Part shown: positions 46,701-53,937 of the stretch, piece by piece
How the letters are laid out: each line of letters starts with the position of its first letter
How positions within the stretch are numbered: position 1 is the first letter of the stretch
Origin: Alitta virens
Taxonomy: Eukaryota; Annelida; Polychaeta; Phyllodocida; Nereididae
Direction: 5' to 3'
Assembly: GCA_932294295.1 (NCBI GenBank)
Contig: OW028581.1
Span: 16,699,662 to 16,763,661, forward strand
DNA: 64,000 nt
Notes under the pieces: model-generated
What the model saw: only the letters and a program-made list of their open reading frames with translations
Database searches by the model: none
What the model was told of the DNA's origin: nothing
Translations under genes and position numbers: made by a program

Positions 46701-49430
46701 ACATAAATACAATTAGCAATTTTAATTCTGTTCTTAATAACCATGATAAGTGTATATTTTCAGGGTTTGGATCGGAGGCATTGTGTTTATTCCTCTTATT
46801 CTTCATTTACGAAGGAACCACAGCCTTGGTATTCATGTCTATCGGAGTAGGCATCAGTGGTCTTACTATCTCAGGCAAGTATTGTGGAACAATTGAAAAT
46901 ACGACAAAAGACAGACACCATGGCAGCTAGACAGACATACCACAACAGCAAATTTGGAATTAACAACTTGAATAAACTAATTCTTGCAAAAGTTTTTTTG
47001 GATGAGCCTTATCCAACAACTAGCATACAATTAGCATATTTACAGGATTAGAATTAAATCGGGTCACATTCAGAATCTGGTCTGGTAAGAATAACCATCT
47101 ATGTGCACCTATTAGACTCAAAACTAAAACCTTTATGTTTTATCTTTCTGCAATTCAATACAGTAAGTGGAATGGCATTATATGACATTTTGTGTCCCTG
47201 TCATGCAGTGTCATGGTACCTGTCCATGGCTTCCAGAGAGATCCATGCAAGCTCCTTCCTCCATATTATCACCCTAAAGTAATCATATTTAGTGTTGTTG
47301 ATGTTTACCTGGAATAAATGTGATATATTTCTTCTCATTAGGTCAGACATCTCAACATGAAGCAGTAAAGATGACAATTGAATCAATAAAACGGTATCAT
47401 ACATGGCCAAATTTGCCATGTGCGTTTTCCATGAGTTGGATGAACGCATGGTTTTAGCCTCATTATAATCAGGCGAAAAACCATGCGTTTTCCGTGCGTT
47501 TATCCAAACGCATGGAAAATGCACGTGGCACATTTGGCCATGTATAATAATGGATGTTTACTTTCTTGTTTTATCCAGGCTGGCAAATCAACCACCTAGA
47601 CCTTGCCCCCAGATACGCCAGTGTCCTGGTGGGCATCTCTATGACTTTTGGAACAATAGCGAGCATTGTCGGCCCAATAATGGCAGGACATATGACTCAG
47701 CATCAGGTATTGTTACTTCCATTGACATTTGACAATTGTATTGGTATTGTATTGTTTAGTTTGTTTGTATGCAAAGTTATGAAACAGAATTGTTGCAATA
47801 AGGCAAGGAATACTCATTGTGTTAGGAATCTCATGTACACTGCATAGATGGTGTCTTTTCTTGCCCCACCATAGACTCAGAGTACAAGACACTGACTCAT
47901 TTGATTTAATTTGATTAAGCTTATACGAATGCCTGTGATCAATGTAAAACAGAAAAAATCTCAGAATGCCAAACTGTTGCCAAGGTTATTAGCAAGACTG
48001 TACATACCATGAAAGTGTAAATGAAGTTCTGTTCTTTGGACGATAAATTTCTAAAAGTAAAGAAAATGGAAAATGGTCAACAGGAAGATTCACAGATTGC
48101 ATTCATAATACGGTGTATATCATTGAGAATCCACACTCAGTTTTAGTAACATAATAGCTTTTATGCTAGTGTTGATTGTTTTTTTATTGTGACTTTAAAT
48201 AAAGATTTTTATTATTAATTATTAATCTTAATAGACGACTCAAAACTTCTTTCACCGATGACGGATTTAAGACTCATGATTTCAAACCAAACATATGGTT
48301 ATATTCTATGTATCATATGGTTATATTCTATGTATCATATGGTTATGTTATGGTTATGTATCATATGGTTATGTTCTATGTATCATATGGTTATATTCTA
48401 TGTATCATATGGTTATATTCTATGTATCATATGGTTATGTTCTATGTATCATATGGTTATATTCTATGTATCATATGGTTATATTCTATGTAATACTATT
48501 TCCATTTGGAAGCAATAAAGATTATTAATTTTATATTTGATTCCAAATCACTTTTTTGACTCTGATGTGATGTCTTTTGCAGACCGTCTTCGAGTGGAGT
48601 AATGTTTGGTTGGTGACCTCCCTGATTTTGGCTTTTGCTGTTTTGATTTATGGTCTGTTTGGATCAGGTAAGAATTACTGGAATTACTACAACATTAAAG
48701 AAAAGAATTTACGATCGATATATTTACTTTGTTATAATCCCACATGATGTGATTTAAATTATCACAGCATTGATATATATATATATTATAATTACAAACA
48801 AATGATAAGCAATAGTAAATACAAATGCAATGAAACTAAAAGTATGAAAAACAATATAATAAAAACATAAATACACCTCAACTAGGCCACATTAACTACA
48901 TATATAAACAAAAATCTAAAATACAAACCTTAACTTGGGTTGTCCACTTAACAGCTGCTTCAAAGTTAAACGACAAATTATTGGCAATCGCGATTTTCGT
49001 GAAAAAAATATTTCACAGTATAATATTAATTATGGCATATTATTCTTGAATTTCAGGAGAAAAGCAGCCCTGGGCTGAGCCAAAACCGATGGAAGTTCGT
49101 CTTGTCAATAAAAGTGACCCTTTTAATTCATCTTGTTACAAAACAGTTCGAACTCAGACTGAAATCTCTCATTTTGACAACGCGGTTATTGATGATGACT
49201 TGAAAAACGAACTTACAAACATCTACAAAGAAAGAAAGCAATCTCATACAGAGACGCCAGAGGGCGCAGTGGACACCCCAGTGGACACCCCAGCGCCCTC
49301 TTCTGGATATAACAAACCTCATGAACAAATTGATTCAACTAATCCATTTGAAAATGACGAGGATAACAATGAAAAAGAAGATTATGAAGATAATAATCCA
49401 TTTGCAGAACCTACCAAAGAACAAAAATGA
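27420..49430 (+). CDS. Vesicular-glutamate-transporter-like SLC17 family transporter (12 coding exons, about 566 aa)
   Basis: Major-facilitator anion transporter of the SLC17 family, closest to VGLUT1-3 (SLC17A6-8), which load glutamate into synaptic vesicles using membrane potential. Coding exons: 27421-27597, 28923-29041, 29830-29947, 30344-30431, 30574-30660, 31676-31809, 35811-35957, 36190-36322, 46764-46874, 47579-47706, 48583-48667, 49057-49430; all phases join. Charged residues known to matter in VGLUT2 are kept: Arg28 (R88), His74 (H128), Arg131 (R184), Glu138 (E191), Arg266 (R322). VGLUT-like blocks include [28 protein letters not shown] and [10 protein letters not shown]. The cytosolic N-terminus is only about 10 residues before TM1, against about 70 in VGLUT2. 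The C-tail (about 120 residues) is acidic and carries DPF (463-465), NPF (538-540) and NPF (556-558). An acceptor sits one base before the ATG, so a 5' exon exists, probably non-coding. Substrate is inferred, not shown. Confidence 0.92.
28923..29041 (+). CDS. VGLUT-like exon 2: TM2
   Basis: Acceptor ATTCCAG, donor AG|GTAGGT. Encodes [19 protein letters not shown], aligning to the VGLUT WDPETVGMIHGSFFWGYI block, with His74 matching the VGLUT2 H128 site, then TQIPAGYLA. Confidence 0.93.
29494..29800 (+). mobile_element. tRNA-derived SINE, family A (most complete copy)
   Basis: The head resembles a tRNA: A box TGGTCTAGTGTTAA, B box GGGTTCAATCC at 29545-29555. The body contains GACAAGTAAAAGATCCCACC and GTAAATGTGTAGCATGG, found in many other places in this window. 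Ends in a TATC/TA microsatellite tail. It lies in transporter intron 2, ending about 30 nt before exon 3. Confidence 0.75.
29830..29947 (+). CDS. VGLUT-like exon 3: TM3-TM4
   Basis: Acceptor CCAACAG and donor GAG|GTTGGT. Encodes [18 protein letters not shown] and IRLLQGMSE, the family motif with Arg131 and Glu138 at the same spacing as R184/E191 in VGLUT2. Confidence 0.93.
30344..30431 (+). CDS. VGLUT-like exon 4: loop TM4-TM5
   Basis: Acceptor CCTTTCAG, donor ACAG|GTTAGT. Encodes [20 protein letters not shown], the SLC17 motif (G-x-x-P-x-x-x-W-x-P-x-ER). Confidence 0.93.
30574..30660 (+). CDS. VGLUT-like exon 5: TM5-TM6
   Basis: Acceptor AAATTCAG, donor GATG|GTAAGT. Encodes [20 protein letters not shown] and WPYMFYID. 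Confidence 0.92.
30982..31600. mobile_element. Inverted-repeat element, about 620 bp, CCGG-rich
   Basis: Termini TTAAGCCCCCTTCACACATAG and CTATGTGTGAAGGGGGCTTTAA are near-perfect inverted repeats (17 bp), with TTAA or TAA at both edges suggesting a piggyBac-like or Harbinger-like insertion. The interior is rich in CCGG/CCGGAGT motifs. The 98-codon open frame at 31101-31397 shows no domain. Located in transporter intron 5. Confidence 0.75.
31676..31809 (+). CDS. VGLUT-like exon 6: TM6 end and central loop
   Basis: Acceptor TTCTAG, donor GCT|GTGAGT. Encodes [20 protein letters not shown] followed by [19 protein letters not shown], the cytosolic loop seen in all SLC17 members. Confidence 0.93.
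32921..33122. mobile_element. Non-autonomous hAT MITE (202 bp)
   Basis: Ends are perfect 14-bp inverted repeats (CAGTGGCGTAGCTA) and it is flanked by an identical 8-bp duplication GTTTTAAG (32913-32920 and 33123-33130), the hAT hallmark. The interior is long G, C and A homopolymer runs. Confidence 0.9.
33382..33480. repeat. 9-bp minisatellite GCCCAGGTT, 11 exact copies
   Basis: Ninety-nine bases made of eleven uninterrupted GCCCAGGTT units, in transporter intron 6. Confidence 0.95.
33748..33837 (+). tRNA. tRNA-Lys (UUU) with a 17-nt intron
   Basis: The cloverleaf is perfect. Acceptor stem is GCCCGGT/ATCGGGC, D stem GCTC/GAGC, anticodon stem TCAGA/TCTGA, T stem ATGGG/CCCAT with loop TTCAAGT. 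The anticodon is TTT at 33781-33783. An insertion at 33785-33801 sits right after position 37, the normal place for eukaryotic tRNA introns. A box (TAGCTCAGTCGG) and B box (GGTTCAAGTCC) are intact, and CTTTTT follows at 33841 as a Pol III terminator. It lies in sense orientation in transporter intron 6. No CCA is encoded, as expected. It may be functional or a recent pseudogene. Confidence 0.9.
34110..34920 (+). mobile_element. Decayed non-LTR retrotransposon (LINE) 3' fragment
   Basis: Broken frames recall the end of a reverse-transcriptase domain: a DWL motif, [11 protein letters not shown], then [13 protein letters not shown] and a degraded [19 protein letters not shown] stretch, followed by ISKKISR and a MTK motif. 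Frameshifts and stops throughout. The AATAAACAATAATAAACAATAATA end may be the 3' tail. Clade not assigned. Confidence 0.55.
35210..35400. repeat. CTCC/TCC pyrimidine tract
   Basis: Imperfect CTCCTCCTCC sequence over about 190 bases in transporter intron 6, on the coding strand. Confidence 0.85.
35515..35684 (+). mobile_element. SINE family B copy
   Basis: tRNA-like head (AGCGCGCTGGTCTTCCAGCC and B box GGGTTGAATTCC), then GTCGAGCCTAAGTTGGATGG, CATGGTCCCTGCCTGTCCTA and ATTAGCCCATCAGGTGCAGA, ending GACGTTAAACCCTAATCCACCC. About 125 bp upstream of transporter exon 7. Confidence 0.75.
35811..35957 (+). CDS. VGLUT-like exon 7: TM7
   Basis: Acceptor AATTTCAG, donor CAG|GTCAGT. Encodes [20 protein letters not shown], then [17 protein letters not shown], where Arg266 matches VGLUT2 R322. 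Arg here favours VGLUT over sialin, which lacks it. Confidence 0.93.
36190..36322 (+). CDS. VGLUT-like exon 8: TM8
   Basis: Acceptor AATTGTAG, donor ATTG|GTGAGT, phase 1. Encodes [32 protein letters not shown] and [11 protein letters not shown]. Confidence 0.93.
36465..36562. repeat. 20-bp tandem array, about 5 copies
   Basis: Unit GTATGTTGGATGGCTGTAGT with a few substitutions, in transporter intron 8. Confidence 0.85.
36832..36975 (-). mobile_element. SINE family B copy, inverted
   Basis: GGTGGATTAGGGCTTTACGT, CTAATTAGGACAGGTAGGGA and GGGAATTGAACCCGGGGCCC are the reverse complement of family B, B box included. Lies in transporter intron 8. Confidence 0.7.
38034..38258 (-). CDS. DDAH-like exon 5 (catalytic-Cys segment and basic tail)
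   Basis: Acceptor CTTTAAG. Encodes [20 protein letters not shown], aligning without gaps to the segment around the DDAH1 catalytic Cys, which here is Asn. Then a basic extension (RVRKPKDLP ... VVTKRNFKN) to TGA. A possible ATTAAA signal lies near 37627-37632. Confidence 0.87.
   Translation of the reverse strand, partial: VFENKMATPRITVNLSEAVKKRGRLSNCILLISRVRKPKDLPIRSVNEVMWEMDPWERYKRSEKPVVTKRNFKN
38034..44314 (-). CDS. DDAH-like protein with altered active site (5 exons, about 326 aa), nested antisense in the transporter
   Basis: Member of the dimethylarginine dimethylaminohydrolase family (pentein fold); true DDAH hydrolyses asymmetric dimethylarginine to citrulline using a Cys-His pair. Exons: 44314-43988, 41288-41186, 39915-39719, 38761-38633, 38258-38034, all GT-AG and in phase. 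Family blocks: [16 protein letters not shown] then [69 protein letters not shown]. By comparison with human DDAH1, D77 (D73), D83 (D79), R154 (R145) and H183 (H173) are kept. G82 replaces E78, E136 replaces D127, K273-R274 replace V268-D269, and N279 replaces the nucleophile C274 (the next residue, C280, matches C275). A basic tail of about 36 residues extends past the usual end. It lies entirely within transporter intron 8. Family membership is firm; hydrolase activity is doubtful. Confidence 0.88.
38440..38488. repeat. Third, partial copy of the 19.7/20.0 kb repeat
   Basis: GGGATTTGCTGAGGGTTTGC then TGCACTGCAGC followed by a T-rich run, matching the middle of both copies; inside DDAH-like intron 4. 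Confidence 0.4.
38633..38761 (-). CDS. DDAH-like exon 4
   Basis: Acceptor TTTACAG, donor TCT|GTAAGT, phase 0 at both ends. Encodes [20 protein letters not shown] and [15 protein letters not shown], matching the family's LTVPDDIAANCIYLN stretch. Confidence 0.82.
39719..39915 (-). CDS. DDAH-like exon 3
   Basis: Acceptor TTCTTAG, donor GAG|GTCAGT. Encodes [15 protein letters not shown] and the His block [14 protein letters not shown], the best-conserved part of the gene. Confidence 0.9.
39957..40045 (+). mobile_element. SINE family A, 3' fragment
   Basis: GTGGACTCCAAGCAGCC, TTATCATCTCATCAGTACGT and GACTAAGCTTCAGACCCAGT match the 3' part of the copy at 63.3 kb. Lies in DDAH-like intron 2. Confidence 0.6.
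41186..41288 (-). CDS. DDAH-like exon 2
   Basis: Acceptor TATTACAG, donor ACAG|GTGAGG. Encodes [19 protein letters not shown] and [11 protein letters not shown], aligning to the LDGGDVLFTG block. Confidence 0.85.
42486..42555. repeat. GGATA array, 14 exact copies
   Basis: Seventy bases of uninterrupted GGATA in DDAH-like intron 1, with a degenerate GTAGGATAGG outlier 20 nt upstream. Confidence 0.95.
43731..43773. repeat. TAG trinucleotide repeat
   Basis: Fourteen or so TAG units in DDAH-like intron 1. Confidence 0.9.
43988..44314 (-). CDS. DDAH-like exon 1
   Basis: Starts [20 protein letters not shown] and ends SRQSE before donor GAG|GTATGA (phase 0). Carries the PDGLFIGD block, where the family normally has a Glu at the Gly position. 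Confidence 0.88.
46764..46874 (+). CDS. VGLUT-like exon 9: TM9-TM10, GC donor
   Basis: Acceptor ATTTTCAG 10.4 kb downstream of exon 8. Encodes [17 protein letters not shown] and [17 protein letters not shown]. The exon ends TCAG|GCAAGT, so the intron begins with GC; the join gives SGWQINHLD as expected. Confidence 0.9.
47399..47545. mobile_element. Foldback/MITE-like inverted repeat, 147 bp
   Basis: Left arm ATACATGGCCAAATTTGCCA and right arm TGGCACATTTGGCCATGTAT are imperfect inverted repeats that continue inward through GCATGG/CCATGC and TTTTCCATG/CATGGAAAA. It ends about 33 nt upstream of exon 10. Confidence 0.7.
47579..47706 (+). CDS. VGLUT-like exon 10: TM11
   Basis: Acceptor TTATCCAG, donor CAG|GTATTG. 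Encodes [20 protein letters not shown] and the following helix; NHLD-APRYA is a strong SLC17 signature. Confidence 0.94.
48293..48492. repeat. 22-bp tandem array, about 9 copies
   Basis: Unit TATCATATGGTTATATTCTA+TG, with some units TTATGTTC and one shortened unit near 48347. In transporter intron 10. Confidence 0.9.
48583..48667 (+). CDS. VGLUT-like exon 11: TM12
   Basis: Acceptor TTTTGCAG, donor TCAG|GTAAGA. Encodes [20 protein letters not shown] then LIYGLFGS, the last transmembrane helix. Confidence 0.9.
49057..49430 (+). CDS. VGLUT-like exon 12: cytosolic C-terminal tail
   Basis: Acceptor ATTTCAG. Starts [16 protein letters not shown] (the GEKQPWA motif is shared with VGLUTs) and continues as a hydrophilic, acidic tail with DPF at 463-465 and NPF at 538-540 and 556-558. 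A short VDTPVDTP duplication is present. Stop at 49428-49430. Confidence 0.92.
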
Positions 49431-49671
49431 CAACTGCAGAAATGATAGGATGTTTTAATAATTCCAATTACCTTGTTAATTTATTCTTTAGTAATCTTTT
49501 AATGTGATATGTATTATATTAGTCATAATTATGGTATCTGAATGTGATATTGTTAAAAGTGTTAGCAGATATTTTCTCTTTCACTCTTTGTGATTTCAAG
49601 TTTCATAATATGCACATGCTATGAAGTTAAGCTTCTTAAGCTAAGCTTGGTGTGGGTGCCATCCAATCCTT

Positions 49672-49696
49672 AATAAATTGACAAAAACGAAATAAA
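49672..49696 (+). terminator. Tandem AATAAA poly(A) signals of the transporter
   Basis: AATAAA occurs at 49672-49677 and again at 49691-49696, about 240-265 nt after the stop codon; the 3' UTR would end near 49.7 kb. Confidence 0.5.
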
Positions 49697-49954
49697 CATC
49701 CATTTATTTATTATGAATATTATAGGTCTTATGGTTGCTAGTGTTCTAGAACATCTGGTAGAAATGATGTTTTTCTTAATAAATATAGATATTAGGCTAA
49801 TAGAGATGAGGATATAAGATGAGAAATATAAAAGGAATAAGTTTATGGAGCAAAAAGTAGTGGCTGTGATTCACCCTATATGCCAAATTATTTTTTTAAT
49901 AAATATTTTTAAACAGGGTATGCATATACATGAATCCTTAAATTAGTCTTCATG

Positions 49955-50025
49955 TCCGGTCGAGCCTAAGTTGGATGGCTGTTTCATCTTCATCTCATTG
50001 GCAGGGTCCCCGCCTGTTCTAAATG
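49955..50025 (+). mobile_element. SINE family B internal fragment
   Basis: GGTCGAGCCTAAGTTGGATG, CTGTTTCATC and GTCCCCGCCTGTTCTAA only; both ends are missing. Confidence 0.55.
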
Positions 50026-50120
50026 TGCTGTTGATTGTGGAAAAATGCCTAATTTGATCACCACTTGTCAACTAAAATTATGAAATTATATACCTGATAG
50101 TATGTGATGTGCTTGGGATT

Positions 50121-50462
50121 TTTTCTTTCTTTCTTTCTTTCCTCTTTTTTTTTCTTCTGTTTTCTTTTCCTTTTCTTCTTTTCTTCTTTATCTTCTTCTT
50201 CTTCCTCATCATCATCTTCCTTTTTCTTTTTCATTATCTTTTTCTTCTTTTTTCTTTTTCTTCTTCATCATCATCATCTATTTCTTCCTTCTTCTTCTTT
50301 TTCTTCTGCATCATCTTTTTTTCTTGCATCTTCTTTTTCTTCTTCTTCATCATCATCTAATTCTTCCTGCTTCTTCTTTTTCTTCATCAGCTTTTCCTTC
50401 TTCTTCGTCTTCTTTTTTTCTTCTTCCTTCTTCTTCTCTTCTTCTCCTTCTTCTCCTTCTGT
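50121..50462. repeat. TTC/TCTT polypyrimidine tract
   Basis: About 340 bases of almost pure pyrimidine with ATCATC islands. Open frames here are low-complexity artefacts. Confidence 0.95.
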
Positions 50463-53400
50463 TAGGCAAAACAAACATACACGATTTTATAAAATTCTAT
50501 GTCAAGTTATTAACAAAATAACAAAAACTTAGTTTCCAATTTCCACCAACAGGTGCCACTTTAATAGCTATTCTTCAAGAGTCACCTGGTGTGAGAAGAA
50601 AGAACTATAGAGTGACTGGTGACACCAGCAGTTCACAACTATTCAAACATGAGCACATGGCATGCCACATGGTGGAGAATGAGAAAATCACTGGAGGTTA
50701 ATGCTCTTGTTCAGATAAGATCTGCCATGATTGCATTTTGGCAAGGTGACTGATAAACCTGTGGCATAAGTCTTCACCATTTTACTGTGCTATTTAAATG
50801 TGCAGTTTGGACTGTTAAGTCTGCTCATATCTTGAATGATCTTCTCTTGTCACATATACAAGGTATATACATCACTGGATTACTTTCTAATTGTATGGTA
50901 AGTCTCACTTACTTTATTATTACAATGAGTTATTTTTATTTCAACTTTCTTATTATAATATGGTAATATATTACAACCAAATCATAATGATACAACACAA
51001 ATCATGTATGATACAGCACACAAAAAAAATACACAAAATAAGACCCATGTTATTAACTATTTAAGCTAGCCAATTTAATTGATATATTTTGCAGAAAATA
51101 TTTATCATTTTAATACCTTGAAGCTCTGTCCAATTATTGCCAACTGTCACTTTTTTGGAACTTTGTAAACTTACAATTATGTTATCTCATAGCAACTTTA
51201 TTTCATGCATTATGCTCAGAGATTTCTTTGCAAAGATAGGGTACAAAGTCCCATATCAAATTTCCCATAATAGTTGCCTGAGGAAGGATGTTGTAGACAT
51301 GGCTAAGGCTTTTGATTCTGTTAATAACTAGAGTGAGATCGTCAGCATACCCTAGCATGGAGTGGATCAAATCTTACATCATCTTGACCATATCATATAC
51401 ATATGGTTGGTTGGGTAACTGATACTGGGTACTGTAATGTTCTATGGAGACATAAATTCTGGATGGAAAACTGTGCAAAACTTTATTATGGAGTATCAAA
51501 TTCCTGTTTTTGTAAGATATATTGGTGTAGATGATTATATAGTATGTTCACTGTCTTTTTACTTTTCGCATAGAAAGTATGATATTTTATTCAGTTTTTA
51601 TGCCATTTATTTTTTCAAAAATTAATTAGAACCTGCACTTTTCAAATCAGTTTTTACGTCAAGCCATTACACCATTTATGTCGACAAGAATGTTATAAGT
51701 GTTTCAATATAATGCTGTCTTCTTTTGATTATTTTTTCTACTCAGGATATTCTTATTTACATGAAATAGCACTTTGTCGAAGCACTGCTGTAGTGTAAAA
51801 ACACTGAGAACTACTTGTCCTTTTCCAGTCTGCGTGAAACGATTTCTAACATTTTTATCAGGACATTATGATCGCATAAACACAGAAGTAGAATGAGTCA
51901 ATGTAGATAGCATCTCTGAATGAGAAATTGGGGTATATGGAGCATTATGGACATGATAGTATTTTGGTTGGAATTTTTGTAATTTTGACAGTAATTGGCG
52001 CTACTTTTGGGTAACAGCTACCCTCAGTTTATTACTGACTTATTTTTCGAGTTATAATGAGTTACAGCCCAGCAATCATTAGGTAGTAAAAAGGTAATTA
52101 CATGTTACTCTGGTAATGTACAATGTATGCAAAATACGTATCTAGCAGCAGGAATGTAATCGACAGGGCATTACCATTGCCTGCTATAATAATGCTTCAA
52201 AAATGTGTTATGGAGAACACTATTACTCTAATAAATAAAACCAATAACATATCGTTTCAATACTGGCATTTCTTGGTTTTTAGTTAAATACTACTTTGAC
52301 AAGCTTTTAGTTTTTTCATTTTGACCAGTATTAGACCTAGTACCTCCACTGAATCAGCATATCTCTACAATCTAGAGGGACTATTGCAAATGACTTTGAT
52401 GATCAGGCACTCTATATGTCTGTGGAGTGGATATATCACTCTGATGTGATCGACCAGCATGATAGTGTTGGGGGCAGCTGACAATATACACTTCAAAACA
52501 CTTCAAACACAATCATTTTATGGGCAGATCAGTTGGCAAACTCAGAGACACACCTGCCCCAGGTAGTGATTAGACAGGGGTAAAATGAACAATTACTTCC
52601 ACCCCCTCCCCCGGGGTAGGTAGCCCTACAGTAGCACCTCACCTTAAGGCCACATTTACTTCAATATCTAAATCTAATATGGCAATTAAGTCCATATCTG
52701 GACCACTTAATGATGTAACAAACTTATTTGAACATTAACACTTGTGGTAGTGATGATTTGTTCATGATAATTAAGCCCAGTCATTTTTCTTTTACCAAAC
52801 CCAATAAGTTGCAGCTTGAAATATGAAATATATATTAATCATTAGTACTCCTCATTGCAATATATAAGAGTGTCTTCAATATTAAGGCCACCTCGCTATT
52901 AAAAACAGATTTATTCTCACAAGCAACTGTATTTCACCCACCATATGAGCTAACAATTTTACAGACAATTAATCTTGTTCCAAATGTGTCTTACTGTTCA
53001 ATACAGAGGTTCTACTGTAATCCAGAACGAGGCACAGACAATGGGGGTAACAACCTCTTCCACCCTCGACCAATCAAACCCACCAGGGTGTTTTAGAAAA
53101 CCCCACGACCCCTGACCTCAAACACAGAATCAATTTTGGACACATCCTGCTTTATTTACCTTTAATACAACAGGCAAAAAATTTGCCATTTGTCCATTGT
53201 ATTCAATGAGCCATGGTTGGATGGTATCATTCTTCATTCGTGGCAGGTAGGGTGTGTTTTTTAATTTCGATTCCTATGGAGTATGTTATTGCTGCTGTTT
53301 CAGAAGGCTTTTCTTTAGCTGCATTACAAATATTTTGTTGGAAGTGTTGTAATTTTTTTGTAACTTGAAATTTCATTTTGTATCATAAATTACTGCAAAA

Positions 53401-53675
53401 CAAAAATCAAATATCTGAAGTATAGAATGGTTGGTGTATTTTTGATGAATTAAGTTATTAAAATAACCAATACCTTTGGTGCAACCTTGATACATGTATA
53501 TTGATGCAAAAACAAAAAACAAAACAAAAACTTAAAAGTGTATATAACGTAAATAATTAATTTTCTATCAATGCCATGTTGATATATCTCTTTTAAGCCT
53601 ATAAATATTACTGGGAAAATCTGCCGAAACATAAACACAATTGAACCAGGTTGGGTGGTCCAGTGATCACAAACC

Positions 53676-53937
53676 AACCAATCAACCAACCAAACAACCA
53701 ACCAATCAAACAACCAACCGACCAATCAAACAACAACCGACTGACCAATCAACCGACCAATCAAAAATCAAACAACCACTGACCAATCAAACAACCGACC
53801 AACCGACCAATCAAAACTCAAACAACCAACAGACCAGCACAACAACCGACCAACCAAACGACCAACTAATTGATCAAGCGACCAATCAAACAACCAACCG
53901 ACCAATCAACAATCAAACAACCAACCAACCCATATAA
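53676..53937. repeat. CAACCAAY/GACCAATCAA degenerate tandem repeat
   Basis: Four-base-periodic array of CAACCAAC, CGACCAAT and CAAACAAC words. The Gln/Thr/Asn-rich open frame over it is not a gene. Confidence 0.9.

Larger units (their letters stand above)
36323..46763 (+). other. Transporter intron 8 (10.4 kb host intron)
   Basis: By far the largest intron of the transporter. It contains the complete DDAH-like gene on the other strand plus a 20-bp tandem repeat, a reverse SINE B copy (36832-36975), the GGATA array and a TAG array. 45.0-46.7 kb shows nothing recognisable. Confidence 0.8.

Noticed and set aside
50104..50532. 142-codon Phe/Ser-rich open frame
   Set aside because: Lies entirely on a polypyrimidine tract; composition alone produces it.
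51137..51331. Open frame ending DMAKAFDSVNN, like reverse-transcriptase motif A
   Set aside because: Only this short word matches; no flanking RT motifs in any frame upstream or downstream, so a coincidence or a scrap too small to call.
53641..53937. 98-codon Gln/Thr/Asn-rich open frame
   Set aside because: Caused by a four-base tandem repeat that lacks stops in this frame.
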